Below, one piece after another: positions 32,670 through 43,800 of a stretch of DNA of 64,000 bases. Source of the stretch: G963669295 sp963669295 (lineage in GTDB: Bacteria; Bacteroidota; Bacteroidia; Flavobacteriales_D; CALLUQ01); contig OY769938.1 in the NCBI GenBank assembly GCA_963669295.1, positions 4,836,001 through 4,900,000 on the forward strand, given 5' to 3'. Every line of letters starts with the position of its first letter. Position 1 is the stretch's first letter. The notes under the pieces were generated by a model. The model ran no database searches, had not been told where the DNA came from, and worked only from the letters and a program-made list of their open reading frames with translations. The position numbers and the translations under genes are program-made.

Positions 32670-33422
32670 CTAGTTTTCGCCAAAAGCGGCAAAGGCTTTT
32701 TCTACGCCTTTAGGGTCGTTTTGGTAAAAAGATCCCATTTGTGCCGACATGGCATCGGGAAACACATCTTCGGTGCCGTTGCTAAGGCCATTTACCACGC
32801 TTTTTGCTACGTTTTGTGGGCTGTCCTTGTCAATTTCAAAATCTGCCGTTAAATCGGTATCAATAGGGCCGGGGTATACGCCCATTACCAGGGCATTGCT
32901 TTTGCCCAACTCGGTGCGCATGCCTTGCGTAATGCTATGCACCGCAGCTTTACTTACCGAATAGGTGGCCGCAAAGGCCATGTTGCCCAACCCCGCCATA
33001 GAAGAAACATTTACAATGGCGGTTTCACTGTCTTTCTTTAAATGGTTGGCCAATGCGTTAGATACATTTAACAAGCCCCAAACATTTACATCTAAATTGT
33101 CTTTCAAACTCGGAATGCCCTGGTCGGAAAGCAAGTTGCCATAAGCCACAATGCCAGCATTGTTTACCAAAATATCCAACTCTTCTACCTGCGCAGCAGC
33201 TGCGGCTACCGAATTGGTGTCGGTAACATCCAACTGTACAGGTACTAAACGGCTGCCATACAGGGCCGCCAAATCGTTCAACGTTTCGGTATTGCGGGCA
33301 CCGGCATATACTTTGGCTGCGCCTTGCTCTAACAACTCAACCGCAATGGCACGTCCAATGCCGCGGTTGGCACCACTTACTAAAGCAGTTTTTCCTTGTG
33401 GGTTTACTTTTACTTCACTCAT
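32670..33422 (-). CDS. Short-chain dehydrogenase/reductase
   Basis: 250 aa, classical SDR. Cofactor motif SGANRGIG (16-23, a TGxxxGIG variant), NNAG (87-90), and catalytic Ser141, Tyr154 and Lys158 (YSVSK), with PGPIDTDL after the active site. Arg at the end of strand 2 (AGARN) suggests NADPH preference. Substrate unknown. It is transcribed away from the LysR gene, with 111 bases between the two start codons, the usual arrangement of a LysR regulator and its target. Confidence 0.92.
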   Translation of the reverse strand: MSEVKVNPQGKTALVSGANRGIGRAIAVELLEQGAAKVYAGARNTETLNDLAALYGSRLVPVQLDVTDTNSVAAAAAQVEELDILVNNAGIVAYGNLLSDQGIPSLKDNLDVNVWGLLNVSNALANHLKKDSETAIVNVSSMAGLGNMAFAATYSVSKAAVHSITQGMRTELGKSNALVMGVYPGPIDTDLTADFEIDKDSPQNVAKSVVNGLSNGTEDVFPDAMSAQMGSFYQNDPKGVEKAFAAFGEN

Positions 33423-33482
33423 AATTGTATGTTTTTAAATGTTGTTTACACTATTGTATGACGTAAACGTACGAGAAATATG

Positions 33483-33496
33483 TTATTGATAAATAA
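33483..33496. promoter_or_regulatory. Candidate LysR-type binding dyad
   Basis: TTATT-GATA-AATAA is a perfect dyad in the SDR/lysR divergent region, just upstream of the lysR -7 box. The sequence does not show whether LysR binds it. Confidence 0.35.
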
Positions 33497-33500
33497 TGTA

Positions 33501-33508
33501 TATTTTTG
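33501..33508 (+). promoter_or_regulatory. -7 box of the lysR gene
   Basis: TATTTTTG fits TAnnTTTG, 25 bases before the ATG at 33534. Confidence 0.6.
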
Positions 33509-33533
33509 TTTGTGATATTAAAAAATTAATACC

Positions 33534-34421
33534 ATGATAAATTTAGAGTGGCTGCGCACCTTTAGGGCGGTATACAAAACAAAGTCGTTGAGCCGTGCGG
33601 CCGAAATTTTAAACATTAGCCAGCCCACCGTAAGCCAACAAATAGCCACATTAGAAGCCTACATGGGGCAAAAGCTATTTACCCGAAAGTCGAAAGGCGT
33701 GGTAGAAACCAACGAGGGGCGATTGCTCAATACGCTGGTATCGGGTTCTATAGAATCGTTAGAAGAAGTGGAACACCTGGTGAGCTTAAAAAACTCGAAA
33801 CTTAAAACCATTGTTACCATTGGCATTTCTTCACACCTGTATAAAAGCATGTTGTGCCATCAAATATTAAAGTTGGGCGAGCATGTGCATGTGAAATTTG
33901 GTGCCAGGCAGGAGCTTATTGCCCAGGTAGAGCAGGGAAGGCTGTTGTATGCCATTATTCCCGACGAAATTAACACCTTTGATGCCTTGTGCTACCCATT
34001 GCTTCACCAGCGGTTGGTGTTGGTAGCCACGCCCGATATTGACATGAGCGAAATTGAAGCAGCCTACAAGCGCAACAAAACCAAAGCAGAACAACTCCTT
34101 AGCGAGCACCGTTGGTATGCACACGACACCGCCTCTAGCTACATAAAAATGTATTGGTTGGATGTGTTTAACAAAAAGCGCCCGGCCATTGTGCCCAACT
34201 ACGTTATTCCCAACGAGTACGAAGTGCTGTTTCAGCAATCGAAAGGTTCGGGGTTAAGCATAGCCGTGGCCAACCATGTGGTGCCGTTTATAAAAGAGGG
34301 TAGCCTAAAAGCATATCGCCTCAAGAAACTGGAATTCAGAAAGCTGTCGTTAATTGCCAACAAAAAGAAGGCACCGGCCGAAACTACAGAAAAGATGGTA
34401 GCGTTACTTTCGGGCAGGTAA
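33534..34421 (+). CDS. LysR family transcriptional regulator
   Basis: 295 aa. N-terminal winged helix with the typical pattern MINLEWLRTFRAVYKTKSLS, AAEILNISQPTVSQQIATLE and GQKLFTRKSKG (residues 1-60). The effector-binding domain runs from about 88 to 290. It is divergent from the SDR gene and presumably controls it and itself in response to an unknown inducer. Length and layout are normal for the family. Confidence 0.92.
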   Translation: MINLEWLRTFRAVYKTKSLSRAAEILNISQPTVSQQIATLEAYMGQKLFTRKSKGVVETNEGRLLNTLVSGSIESLEEVEHLVSLKNSKLKTIVTIGISSHLYKSMLCHQILKLGEHVHVKFGARQELIAQVEQGRLLYAIIPDEINTFDALCYPLLHQRLVLVATPDIDMSEIEAAYKRNKTKAEQLLSEHRWYAHDTASSYIKMYWLDVFNKKRPAIVPNYVIPNEYEVLFQQSKGSGLSIAVANHVVPFIKEGSLKAYRLKKLEFRKLSLIANKKKAPAETTEKMVALLSGR

Positions 34422-34426
34422 GCGTT

Positions 34427-34963
34427 TTAGCAACCGCATTCGCCATAGGCGGTTAGTACAACCACCTCGCCACCCTTATGCGTAAGGGTTAGCGTAACCG
34501 ATTTTTGCCAGGTTTCATCAATTTGCCCTACCTGCTGCATGTCTACCTCCAACGTATAGTTTTCGTTGCTCCACTGGTCAATAGTATGTGTTTCCGATAG
34601 TACGTTAGAAGTGTCGAGCTGAAACATCATCATGCTGCCTTCAATGTGCATAAATGCTTTTTGCCCATAATCATCTACATAAATGTATTGATGTTCGTTA
34701 AACTCGTTTTCGCTGGCAGAAAAATAGCAAGCGCAGCCATCTACTTCGGGCGGAAAGTCGCTAAAAGCAGCAATGTTGATGGCATATTCGGGATTGGATT
34801 GAACGGTATCGCTGTTGTGCTCCGCCTCGTCTTCCACCAATTCTATCGATACGGGTTCGGGCGCTGGGGCCAAAGCAGTTGATGCTTCTTCGGGTGCCGG
34901 TTGGCAAGCCACAAAAAGGCATGCCATAAGCCCTATTGCCAGTTGTAGTGTTGTTTTCATCAT
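34427..34963 (-). CDS. Hypothetical lipoprotein
   Basis: 178 aa. Lipoprotein signal with lipobox FVAC (about Cys20), followed by a Pro/Ala/Glu-rich linker to about residue 60. The globular part contains GCACYFSASENEF (about 76-88) and ends in CGC. Similar GC-xCYFS segments occur in Bacteroidota proteins of unknown function. A second Met directly after the first could be the start. Convergent with lysR, 5 bases between stop codons. Confidence 0.6.
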   Translation of the reverse strand: MMKTTLQLAIGLMACLFVACQPAPEEASTALAPAPEPVSIELVEDEAEHNSDTVQSNPEYAINIAAFSDFPPEVDGCACYFSASENEFNEHQYIYVDDYGQKAFMHIEGSMMMFQLDTSNVLSETHTIDQWSNENYTLEVDMQQVGQIDETWQKSVTLTLTHKGGEVVVLTAYGECGC

Positions 34964-35216
34964 ACGTTTTGCAACTAAAGTACAATTTCTTTAATAGCAT
35001 GAGTAATGCGGTGCGCAAAAAAACAAACCACCACATTTTTACCCTTTGGCGCAAGAAACACCCGCAAGTTATCGTCTTACTGCACATGTACGGCTGGCAA
35101 CAATTAGCGATAGATGAAATAGAGCATCATTGGTTGTTGGTTGAAATTTTTAGGCCGTTCATTGAATATATTTTTCTATACAACTATTGCTGAACAAATT
35201 CGGCACTAAAATGTTG

Positions 35217-35224
35217 TATTTTTG
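35217..35224 (+). promoter_or_regulatory. -7 box of the GLPGLI operon
   Basis: TATTTTTG fits TAnnTTTG, 22 bases before the ATG at 35247. Confidence 0.65.
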
Positions 35225-35246
35225 TTTGCAACTTTAACCGTTAACC

Positions 35247-36032
35247 ATGAAAAGAATTTTAATCACCATCATCATTGCCCTGGCATTTCCACTTGTTGTG
35301 GCAGCCCAAAACATTATGGAGGGCAAGGTTACCTACGCCTCATCTACCAAAATAAAATTTGACGAAAGCCGCTTTGAGCAAATGAGCGAAGAGCGACGAG
35401 AGCAAATGAAAAAACGCATGAAAAAGTGGGGCAAAAGCAAAATGGTGTTGGTGTATAACAAAGAAGAATCGTTGTACCGCAACTACAAGGCAGAGCTTGA
35501 TGCAAAAACAGATGAAGAGTGGGAGCAAGCCAGTGGAAAGGGAGGAAGATGGAAAATGATGCGCCCACAATCGAAAGTATACCAGCATTACGAAAGCAAA
35601 AAGGTAGTAGAGCAGCAAGAGATGTTCGACAAAAAGTTTTTGATTGAAGACGAGCGCGACAAGCTGCAATGGAAAATGACGGGCAAGCAAGAAAAAATAT
35701 TGGAATACCCATGCATGCAAGCCACCACCACCATGCACGATACCATTGCTGTTACCGCATGGTTTTGTCCGCAACTGCCCATACCAACAGGCCCCTATGG
35801 CATTGGCGATTTGCCAGGAATGATTTTAAAGCTGGAGATTGTTGGTGGGCAAATGGGCGAACTTACCATGACGGCCAATAACATTGAATTTACTACACAC
35901 GATAAAGGCGCCATTGAAGAACCCACCAAAGGCAAAGAAGTTACTCGCGAAGAGTTTCATCAGATTGTAAAAGAAAAGATGAAAGAGATGCGCGAAATGT
36001 ATGGCGGAAGAGGCGGCCCCCACGGTCATTAA
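35247..36032 (+). CDS. GLPGLI family exported protein
   Basis: 261 aa. Signal peptide MKRILITIIIALAFPLVVAA. The family hallmark is TGPYGIGDLPGMILKLE (about 181-197), here GDLPGMI instead of GLPGLI. ACPQLPIP-like spacing before it and a strand-rich core are typical. There is a long charged N-terminal helix (EERREQMKKRMKKW) and a His/Gly tail. GLPGLI proteins are periplasmic or surface proteins of unknown function, usually encoded beside a TonB-receptor-like barrel, as here (next gene after 9 bases). Confidence 0.9.
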   Translation: MKRILITIIIALAFPLVVAAQNIMEGKVTYASSTKIKFDESRFEQMSEERREQMKKRMKKWGKSKMVLVYNKEESLYRNYKAELDAKTDEEWEQASGKGGRWKMMRPQSKVYQHYESKKVVEQQEMFDKKFLIEDERDKLQWKMTGKQEKILEYPCMQATTTMHDTIAVTAWFCPQLPIPTGPYGIGDLPGMILKLEIVGGQMGELTMTANNIEFTTHDKGAIEEPTKGKEVTREEFHQIVKEKMKEMREMYGGRGGPHGH

Positions 36033-36041
36033 TCCTATAGC

Positions 36042-38831
36042 ATGAAGTACATTATTACTGCAGCCCTACTGGTAAGCAGCTTACTGGGGGTGGCACAAAA
36101 CCATAAAGTAGAAGGTACTTTGGTGGGCGAAAACAATGATCCATTGGCCTATGCCACAGTAGTGTTTTTACAAGCCAAAGACTCGGTAATGAGCCAGTTT
36201 GGCATTACCGATGAAAGCGGAAACTTTGTAGTAAAAGGGTTGAAGCAAGGCGATTACATTGCCCAGTTTGCCTTTTTGGGCTACCAAAATTTTAGCAAAA
36301 ACATTACCCTTACCGAAGATGTAAACATGGGATCGGTAAAGATGGAGGAGGAAAATGTAAAGCTGAACGAGGTAGAAATAGAGGCGGAAATGATTCCCGT
36401 AAAAATTAAGGGCGATACCATTCAATACAATGCCGATGCTTTTACCACCCAGCCCCATGCGGTAGTAGAAGATTTGTTAAAGCAGTTGCCCGGTGTAGAG
36501 GTAGACAAAGATGGATCGGTTACTGCGCAGGGCGAACAAGTAACCAAGGTGCTGGTAGATGGAAAAGAGTTTTTTGGCAACGACCCTAAAATTGCCACCA
36601 AAAACCTGCCTGCCGATGCCATTGATAAGGTAGAAGTATTCGACAAGCAAAGCGACATGGCCGAATTTACAGGGGTAGACGATGGCGACCGCATAAAAAC
36701 CATTAACCTGCTGCTGAAAGAGGGCAAAAAAGCAGGCTATTTTGGCAATGCCACTGGCGGCTATGGCTACCCCGACAATCGGTTTGAGGGCAAGTTTAAC
36801 ATCAACCAGTTTACCAAAAAAACGCAGCTCTCCATTCTTGGTATGGGCAACAACATTAACGATCAAGGATTTTCTATCGACGATTACTCCAACTTTATGG
36901 GAGGCTTTCGCAACATGATGCAAGCCGGCCTGGTATCGTTCGATGGTGGTAGGCCTACCGTAAACATGAATACCACATTAAGCAATGGCATTACCACCGC
37001 CTTTGCGGGTGGGCTTAACCTCAATTACGACATCGATAAAGACACCGAACTTAACACCAGCTATTTTTACAACCGCATTCAAAATGAAATGCTAAGCAGT
37101 ACCAGCCGCAAGTATTTTAACAACCGCAATAACTTCGACTCTGAAGAAACTGGCGACGAAGAAACACTGAACAACAACCACAAGCTAAACTACCGCTTGC
37201 GCCATAAAATAGACAGCATTCAAGACCTGCAACTGCGTGGCAGTGTTACCTACAACGATGGCAACACCGCCTTGCTGGGCACCTTGCAAAACATGGATGG
37301 CAACAGCCGGTTGGCCAACGCTTCTAACACCCAAAACCTGGGCGATGGCACGGGCATGGACATTAGCACCACCCTTATTTACCGACGAAAGTTTGCCAAA
37401 GCCGGCCGTAGTTTTGTAATTAATGGCAACCTCGATTTGGGCGATGAAGATCGGGTAACCAACCTCAATTCTAACAACACCTATTACACTTACGATTCGT
37501 TGGGCAACGTTACTTTTCGTTTCGATAGTGTAATGCAAAACCAGGACTACATCGATAACAGCCAGCGTTTTGGAGGTAAAGTAAGTTATACCGAACCCCT
37601 GGGCAAAGGCCATTACTTAGAGGTAAACTACTCGCACCAGGAAACGCACACCGAACTTATCAAAGATTTTTACGATCAAGACCCGGCCATACAAGCTGAA
37701 ATATTTAACGACCAGCTAAGTAGCGATTACTTAAATACCTATTTGTACGATAGAGGAGGGGTGAACTACAAGATTAGCAGAGACAAGTACAACCTTACGC
37801 TTGGTGCCTCGCTACAGCAAAGTAAGCTTGATGGCGAAATAAGAAGCGCCAACACTACGGTTAAGAAAACATTTACCAACATTTTGCCCAACCTGCGCTA
37901 CGATTACCGCTTTACCAATACCAAGCGGTTGCGTTTTAGCTACAACGCCAGAATGAACGAACCATCCATACAACAGCTACAACCGGTGGTAGACAACAGC
38001 AACCCCTTGCAGGTATACGTGGGCAACCCCGACTTGAAACCCGAGTATACCCATTCGGGCACCATGCGGTTAATGTCGTTCAGCCAATTTACATTCACCA
38101 GCTTTTTTGTAATGCTGCGCGGCACCTATACGCAAGATAAAATTACCAATGCCGTAACCATCGATAGCCTTTTTGTGCAAACATCGCAGCCGGTTAATGT
38201 AGACGATGATTTATCGCTTACCGTATACACGGGCTTTGATACGCCTATACGGCCTTTAAAAATTAAGTTTAGCGCCAGCCCCAGGCTAACCTACCGGCGC
38301 AGCATTTTATTTGTAAGTGGGGTAGAAAACAATACCGATAACTACATTACCGGTTTTAACACCAGCATTGGCAACCGCAAAAAAGAAAAGGTAGATGTTG
38401 AAGTGGGAGCATCGTGGTCGCACAACCTTACCAAATACTCCGAAAATGAAGCGTTAGACCAGGAGTTTTTAACCAGCAATTACTTTGTAGACTTTTTGGT
38501 GAACTTCATGAAATCGTGGTCGGTAAGCACTTCGTTAGATTATACCATATACAGTGGCGATGCTTTTGCCAACGATGAAACCATTCCTATACTAAAAGGA
38601 TCGTTGTCGAAATTTTTCCTCAACAACAGGGGCAAGCTTAAGTTTACTGTTTTCGATGTGTTGGATGAAAACAGGGGCTTTAGCCGAACCAGTAACCTCA
38701 ATTATGTAGAAGAGTTAAACACCAATACCATTGGCCGTTATTACATGCTTACCTTTTCTTATTCTTTACGTGGCTTTGGTAAGCAAAATGGCAGTTGGTT
38801 TAGTAAAATGATTGGTGGGCGAAGAAAGTAG
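36042..38831 (+). CDS. Outer membrane beta-barrel receptor paired with GLPGLI protein
   Basis: 929 aa. Signal peptide MKYIITAALLVSSLLGVAQ, carboxypeptidase-regulatory-like domain (about 22-105, EGTLVGENNDPLAYATVV), plug-like domain (about 125-225, VEDLLKQLPGVEVDKDGSV, VLVDGKEFFGNDP), then a long barrel of the OMP_b-brl type to the C-terminus. Second gene of the GLPGLI operon; this pairing is recurrent in Bacteroidota. Ligand unknown. It belongs to the same superfamily as the receptor at 7069 but is a different subgroup (FFGNDP motif). Confidence 0.9.
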   Translation: MKYIITAALLVSSLLGVAQNHKVEGTLVGENNDPLAYATVVFLQAKDSVMSQFGITDESGNFVVKGLKQGDYIAQFAFLGYQNFSKNITLTEDVNMGSVKMEEENVKLNEVEIEAEMIPVKIKGDTIQYNADAFTTQPHAVVEDLLKQLPGVEVDKDGSVTAQGEQVTKVLVDGKEFFGNDPKIATKNLPADAIDKVEVFDKQSDMAEFTGVDDGDRIKTINLLLKEGKKAGYFGNATGGYGYPDNRFEGKFNINQFTKKTQLSILGMGNNINDQGFSIDDYSNFMGGFRNMMQAGLVSFDGGRPTVNMNTTLSNGITTAFAGGLNLNYDIDKDTELNTSYFYNRIQNEMLSSTSRKYFNNRNNFDSEETGDEETLNNNHKLNYRLRHKIDSIQDLQLRGSVTYNDGNTALLGTLQNMDGNSRLANASNTQNLGDGTGMDISTTLIYRRKFAKAGRSFVINGNLDLGDEDRVTNLNSNNTYYTYDSLGNVTFRFDSVMQNQDYIDNSQRFGGKVSYTEPLGKGHYLEVNYSHQETHTELIKDFYDQDPAIQAEIFNDQLSSDYLNTYLYDRGGVNYKISRDKYNLTLGASLQQSKLDGEIRSANTTVKKTFTNILPNLRYDYRFTNTKRLRFSYNARMNEPSIQQLQPVVDNSNPLQVYVGNPDLKPEYTHSGTMRLMSFSQFTFTSFFVMLRGTYTQDKITNAVTIDSLFVQTSQPVNVDDDLSLTVYTGFDTPIRPLKIKFSASPRLTYRRSILFVSGVENNTDNYITGFNTSIGNRKKEKVDVEVGASWSHNLTKYSENEALDQEFLTSNYFVDFLVNFMKSWSVSTSLDYTIYSGDAFANDETIPILKGSLSKFFLNNRGKLKFTVFDVLDENRGFSRTSNLNYVEELNTNTIGRYYMLTFSYSLRGFGKQNGSWFSKMIGGRRK

Positions 38832-38984
38832 CGCATGTACTCTTTATGTTGATGTGCAAAAACCTTTGAAGCGGTAACGGTAATAACAACGAAAAGAACA
38901 ACCTGTTGTTATTAAAAACTGCTAAAGCAATCATATTGCTTTGCACAAAAACTTGTAATTTAGAGCAAACAAATCAAAGGAAAC

Positions 38985-40079
38985 GTGTTGAAAGCTCCAC
39001 GATCATATTGGCTCATTGCTTTACTATGTGTATTGGGTGGCCATACAATGGCACAGAATTGCACTGCCGGATTCAATTACATTTATAGCAACTGCCCCGA
39101 AGTAACATTTTTAGACTATTCTTTTGCCCCGGGCGATAGCATAGTAAGCTGGGATTGGGATTTTGGCGATGGCACCACCTCTACATTAGAAAACCCCGTT
39201 CATACCTTTGGCACCGACAGTTCGTATGCAGTATGCTTAAGCATTACCACTGCTAGCAACTGTACCAGCCATTATTGCGATACATTGGTAATTGACTGCA
39301 TCAACAACCCAACGTGCCAGGCCAACTTTTACTATACCTATCAAAACTGCCCCAATTATCATTTTTACGATTCTTCCAGTGCAGCAGGTCAAATAGGGTG
39401 CTGGTTTTGGGAGTATGGTGATGGAGGTACAGATTTGTGCCAAAACGCACACAACAAGTTTCCTGCAAATGGCATCTATACCGTGTGTTTATGGATTATG
39501 ACGGCCGATAACTGTGTGAATACGTATTGCGATACGGTGCATGTAAACTGTGTAGTGCCATCGTGCGAGGCTACCTTTACAGCCGACGCTGTAAATGCAC
39601 CTTCGGTTAACTTTACCAGCAGTTGTTTTGTAAGCCCAGGAACGGTAATGGGCTGGGATTGGGATTTTGGCGACGGCAATACTTCTACGGCAGAGCACCC
39701 GATGCATACCTACAGCAATGATGGTAATTACGAGGTGTGTTTAACCATTACCACCACCGATTCTTGTGCTTATACCACTTGCGATTCGGTAAGCATTATG
39801 TCGTTAGGAGTAACTGAACAACTGCCTAAAACAGGGCTTCAAACCTATCCAAATCCGGCTGGTGACTGGCTAAATGTACAAGTAGGGCAACAACAAGCCG
39901 GAAAAGCTACCTTACAGCTTTTAGACCTTACCGGCAAACTGGTGCTAAAACGCCAGGTAACGCTAAAAGCGAATAAAAACGAGCGACTAAACATTGCACA
40001 CATAAAGCCTGGCACATACTTGCTTAAAGTAACCACTAGTGCCAATACCACGGTTAAGAAACTTATGATATCAAGATAA
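38985..40079 (+). CDS. T9SS protein with three Cys-rich PKD domains
   Basis: 364 aa starting at GTG (no nearby ATG; signal sequence YWLIALLCVLGGHTMAQ follows directly). Three PKD domains lie at about 25-105, 106-188 and 189-270, each with a W(D/E)xGDG core such as WDWDFGDGTTSTLENP and with several paired cysteines. Residues about 285-364 are a type A T9SS sorting domain (TYPNPAGDWLNV ... IKPGTYLLKV). It is closely related to the large PKD gene at 40824 and shares a 3'-flanking motif with it. Surface adhesin or structural role is plausible but not shown. Confidence 0.85.
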   Translation: MLKAPRSYWLIALLCVLGGHTMAQNCTAGFNYIYSNCPEVTFLDYSFAPGDSIVSWDWDFGDGTTSTLENPVHTFGTDSSYAVCLSITTASNCTSHYCDTLVIDCINNPTCQANFYYTYQNCPNYHFYDSSSAAGQIGCWFWEYGDGGTDLCQNAHNKFPANGIYTVCLWIMTADNCVNTYCDTVHVNCVVPSCEATFTADAVNAPSVNFTSSCFVSPGTVMGWDWDFGDGNTSTAEHPMHTYSNDGNYEVCLTITTTDSCAYTTCDSVSIMSLGVTEQLPKTGLQTYPNPAGDWLNVQVGQQQAGKATLQLLDLTGKLVLKRQVTLKANKNERLNIAHIKPGTYLLKVTTSANTTVKKLMISR

Positions 40080-40110
40080 ACGGGCGCTTTATTGGGAGGT
40101 CCGTTAAATC

Positions 40111-40149
40111 GAAAGGGGTAGTGTATTTCTGTTGCAACTACCCCTTTTC
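40111..40149 (+). terminator. Intrinsic terminator
   Basis: AAAGGGGTAG (40112-40121) pairs with CTACCCCTTT (40138-40147), followed by TTCAT. A 14-base motif TTGGGAGGTCCGTT lies just upstream (40092-40105) and recurs after the second PKD gene. Confidence 0.75.
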
Positions 40150-40192
40150 ATCATTTATTTCTACCTTATTCCAACACCAATTACCGGATAAC

Positions 40193-40741
40193 ATGAGTTA
40201 CATCAACCTGCCCGAAAAAGACGACCTTGAAGGCGAAGTAAGAGCCATTTTTGAAGATACCACCAACCGCTGGGGGTACATGCCCAATGTAAGTAGAGCT
40301 TATTGCCTTGCTCCTGAAGTGCTAAAAGCTGAAGATGTTTGGAGCAAAGGGGTAATGTACAAGGGGTTTTTACCCCGCACTTTGAAAGAAGCCATAGCCA
40401 CAGTGGTAAGTAGAACCAATAATTGTAATTATTGTGCCAGTAGCCATGCCCATGCTTACACCATTGCTGGAGGCACAGAAGAAGAGGCCATTGGTTGCAA
40501 AACATTGCAGTTTGATGATTTTACTGAAAGCGAACAGGCGGCTTTGAGGTTTGCACAAAAGTCAACGGCCAATCCTGCTTCTATTCAGCAAACCGACATT
40601 GATGCAATGCGGCAATTTTATACCGATGGCGAAATAGTAGAGATAAGTGCTGTTATTCAGCAGTTTATGGGTTACAACTGGTTTGTAACCATACTGGGAC
40701 TGCAATTGGAAGAAAAAAATACAATGGGAAACTATTGGTGA
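40193..40741 (+). CDS. AhpD-like (carboxymuconolactone decarboxylase family) peroxidase-related protein
   Basis: 182 aa, helical. The active-site motif CNYCASSHAH (Cys78, Cys81, His85) is the CxxC-x3-H signature of AhpD-type alkylhydroperoxidase-like proteins, and residues 60-85 (LPRTLKEAIATVVSRTNNC) match the uncharacterised peroxidase-related branch. It probably catalyses thiol-disulfide or peroxide chemistry. The start at 40193 (MSYINLPEK) is preferred to one 24 codons upstream lying inside the terminator. It sits between two PKD genes but lacks a signal peptide. Confidence 0.85.
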   Translation: MSYINLPEKDDLEGEVRAIFEDTTNRWGYMPNVSRAYCLAPEVLKAEDVWSKGVMYKGFLPRTLKEAIATVVSRTNNCNYCASSHAHAYTIAGGTEEEAIGCKTLQFDDFTESEQAALRFAQKSTANPASIQQTDIDAMRQFYTDGEIVEISAVIQQFMGYNWFVTILGLQLEEKNTMGNYW

Positions 40742-40823
40742 TAATTTTTTTTGCTTCGTAGAGGCATCTTTCTGTAATTTGCTTCGTCTATTGAATGTTA
40801 CCTAAAATCGCAAAACACACTTT

Positions 40824-43800
40824 ATGAAGCTCCTTTCTTCTCTATTGGTTGCACTAACCATGTTAGTAGCGCAACAAGGGAAATCCATTTGTGACACTGA
40901 TTTTCAGTACACACTAGGTGGATGCCCCAACGTTTCGTTTTTTGACCTTAGCATTGCTGTACCAGTCCCCAATATTGCCTGGAACTGGGATTTTGGCGAT
41001 GGCACCACTTCTGCCATGCAAAACCCAACACATACCTATACAGCCAATGGCACTTACATTGTATGCCTTACCACTATTACTGCCGATTTTTGTACTGATG
41101 TACACTGCGATACTATTGTTATTAACTGCATGCAACAACCTGCTTGCGGAGCAGGGTTCGATAGTTTTGGGAGTGTTTGCCCCAGCTATACTTTTAACGA
41201 TACCTCGTGGGCCACAGGCACCATTATTAACTGGTTTTGGGATTTTGGCGATGGTACTACCTCTACCTTACAAAACCCTGCGCATACCTATGCGGCCAAT
41301 GGCAGCTACCTGGCCTGTTTAACCATCACTACTTCCGATAACTGCACCAGCACACGGTGCGATACTATAGTAGTAAACTGCATAGGGCAGCCTACTTGTA
41401 CCCCATTTTTTCAATACACCCTGGGCTTGTGCCCCGATGTGTTGTTTTTTGATGGCACCACAGCTTCTGGTAATATAGTAAGTTGGAACTGGAATTTTGG
41501 CGATGGAGGAGCATCTACCATGCAAAATCCACAGCATACCTATACGGCCAACGGCAACTACCTGGTGTGTTTAACCATAACAACCGACGATAGTTGTAGC
41601 AGCACTTATTGCGATACCATACCCATCAACTGCTTGCAGCAATCCACCTGCAACGCAGGTTTTCAATACACCCTGGGGCAGTGTCCTGATATTTGGTTCT
41701 TCGATGGGTCAACATCCAGCCAATACCCCATTGTAGAGTGGGACTGGAGCTTTGGCGACGGAGGAACCTCTACAGCACAAAACCCAACGCACACTTATGC
41801 TGCTAATGGCAACTACCTGGTGTGTTTAACCATTACCACTTCCGATAGTTGTGTGAGCTCTTATTGCGACACTATACCCATCAACTGCATTCAAACACCA
41901 GGATGTGGAGCAGGATTCAACACCTGGAACAGCGTTTGTCCGAACTATACCTTTACCGATACTTCGTGGGCCACAGGCACCATTACCAACTGGTTTTGGG
42001 ACTTTGGCGATGGTACTACCTCTACCTTGCAAAACCCCACGCACACCTATACGTCCAATGGCAGTTACCTGGCATGCCTAACCATATATACTAGCGATAG
42101 TTGCACCAGCACACAGTGCGATACGGTGGTAGTAAATTGTATTGGCCAGTCTAATTGCAGTGCGTTCTATCAGTATACAATAGGTGCTTGCCCCGCAATT
42201 ACTTTCTTCGATCTTACCACGGCCACCGGTAATGTAATTGCCTGGAACTGGGACTTTGGCGATGGAGGAGCATCTGCCATGCAAAACCCAACACATACCT
42301 ATACAGCCAATGGTAACTACCTGGTATGCTTAACGGTATTTACTGACGATAGCTGTAGCAGTACCTATTGCGATACCCTTTCTATTAACTGTATACAGCA
42401 ATCTACTTGCAATGCAGGTTTCCAATACACCCTTGGGCAGTGCCCTGATATTTGGTTCTTCGATGGATCAACATCCAGCCAATACCCCATTGTAGAGTGG
42501 GATTGGAGCTTTGGCGATGGAGGAACATCCACCGCACAAAACCCAACGCACACTTATACGGCCAACGGCAACTACCTGGTGTGTTTAACCATTACTACTG
42601 CCGATAGTTGTGTGAGCTCTTATTGCGATACCATACCCATTAACTGTATTCAAACACCAGCATGTGGAGCAGGATTCAACACCTGGAACAGCGTTTGCCC
42701 GAACTATACCTTTACCGATACTTCTTGGGCCACAGGCACCATTACCAACTGGTTTTGGGACTTTGGCGATGGTACCACCTCTACCTTGCAAAACCCCACG
42801 CACACCTATACGGCCAATGGCAGTTACCTGGCATGCCTAACCATATATACCAGCGATAGTTGCACCAGCACACAGTGCGATACAGTAGTGGTAAATTGTA
42901 TTGGCCAGTCTAATTGCAGTGCATTTTATCAGTATACAATAGGTGCTTGCCCCGCAATTACTTTCTTCGATCTTACTACAGCTACCGGCAATGTAATTGC
43001 CTGGAACTGGGACTTTGGCGATGGGGGAGCATCTGCCATGCAAAACCCAACACATACCTATACAGCCAATGGCAACTACCTGGTGTGCTTAACGGTATTT
43101 ACCGACGATAGCTGTAGCAGTACCTACTGCGATACCCTTTCTATTAACTGTATACAGCAATCTACTTGCAATGCAGGTTTCCAATACACCCTTGGGCAGT
43201 GCCCTGATATTTGGTTCTTCGATGGATCAACATCCAGCCAATACCCCATTGTAGAGTGGGATTGGAGTTTTGGCGATGGAGGAACATCCACCGCACAAAA
43301 CCCAACGCACACTTATACGGCCAACGGCAACTACCTGGTGTGTTTAACCATTACTACTGCCGATAGTTGTGTGAGTACTTATTGCGATACTGTTCCAATC
43401 AACTGTATAGGGCAATCCAACTGTCAATCGGCCTTTAACATCAACACTGCTCAAGAGCCTTCCATTGCATTTACCGATGTTTCCACTTCGAGTCCGTACC
43501 CCATTGTAGAATGGAATTGGAGCTTTGGCGATGGAGGAACCTCTACAGCACAAAACCCAACACACACTTATACAGCCAATGGAAGCTACCTGGTATGCTT
43601 AACCATTACCACTTCCGATAGTTGTGTAAGCACCAGTTGCGATACGGTAGTAATTACCAGCCTGGGTATTAACGATTGGTGGAGCGCACAAGCAGCACAG
43701 GTTTACCCTAATCCTGCAAACCATATTATTAATGTACAGTTTGCGCAGCCGTTAGCACAAAAAGCTGAATTAACGTTGCTTGATATTACTGGAAAGGTAG

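Noticed and set aside
34999..35193. Short + strand frame (MSNAVRKKTNHHIFTLWRKK...)
   Set aside because: 64 codons between a lipoprotein gene and the GLPGLI operon with no recognisable family and no promoter box immediately before it. It could be real but is not supportable.
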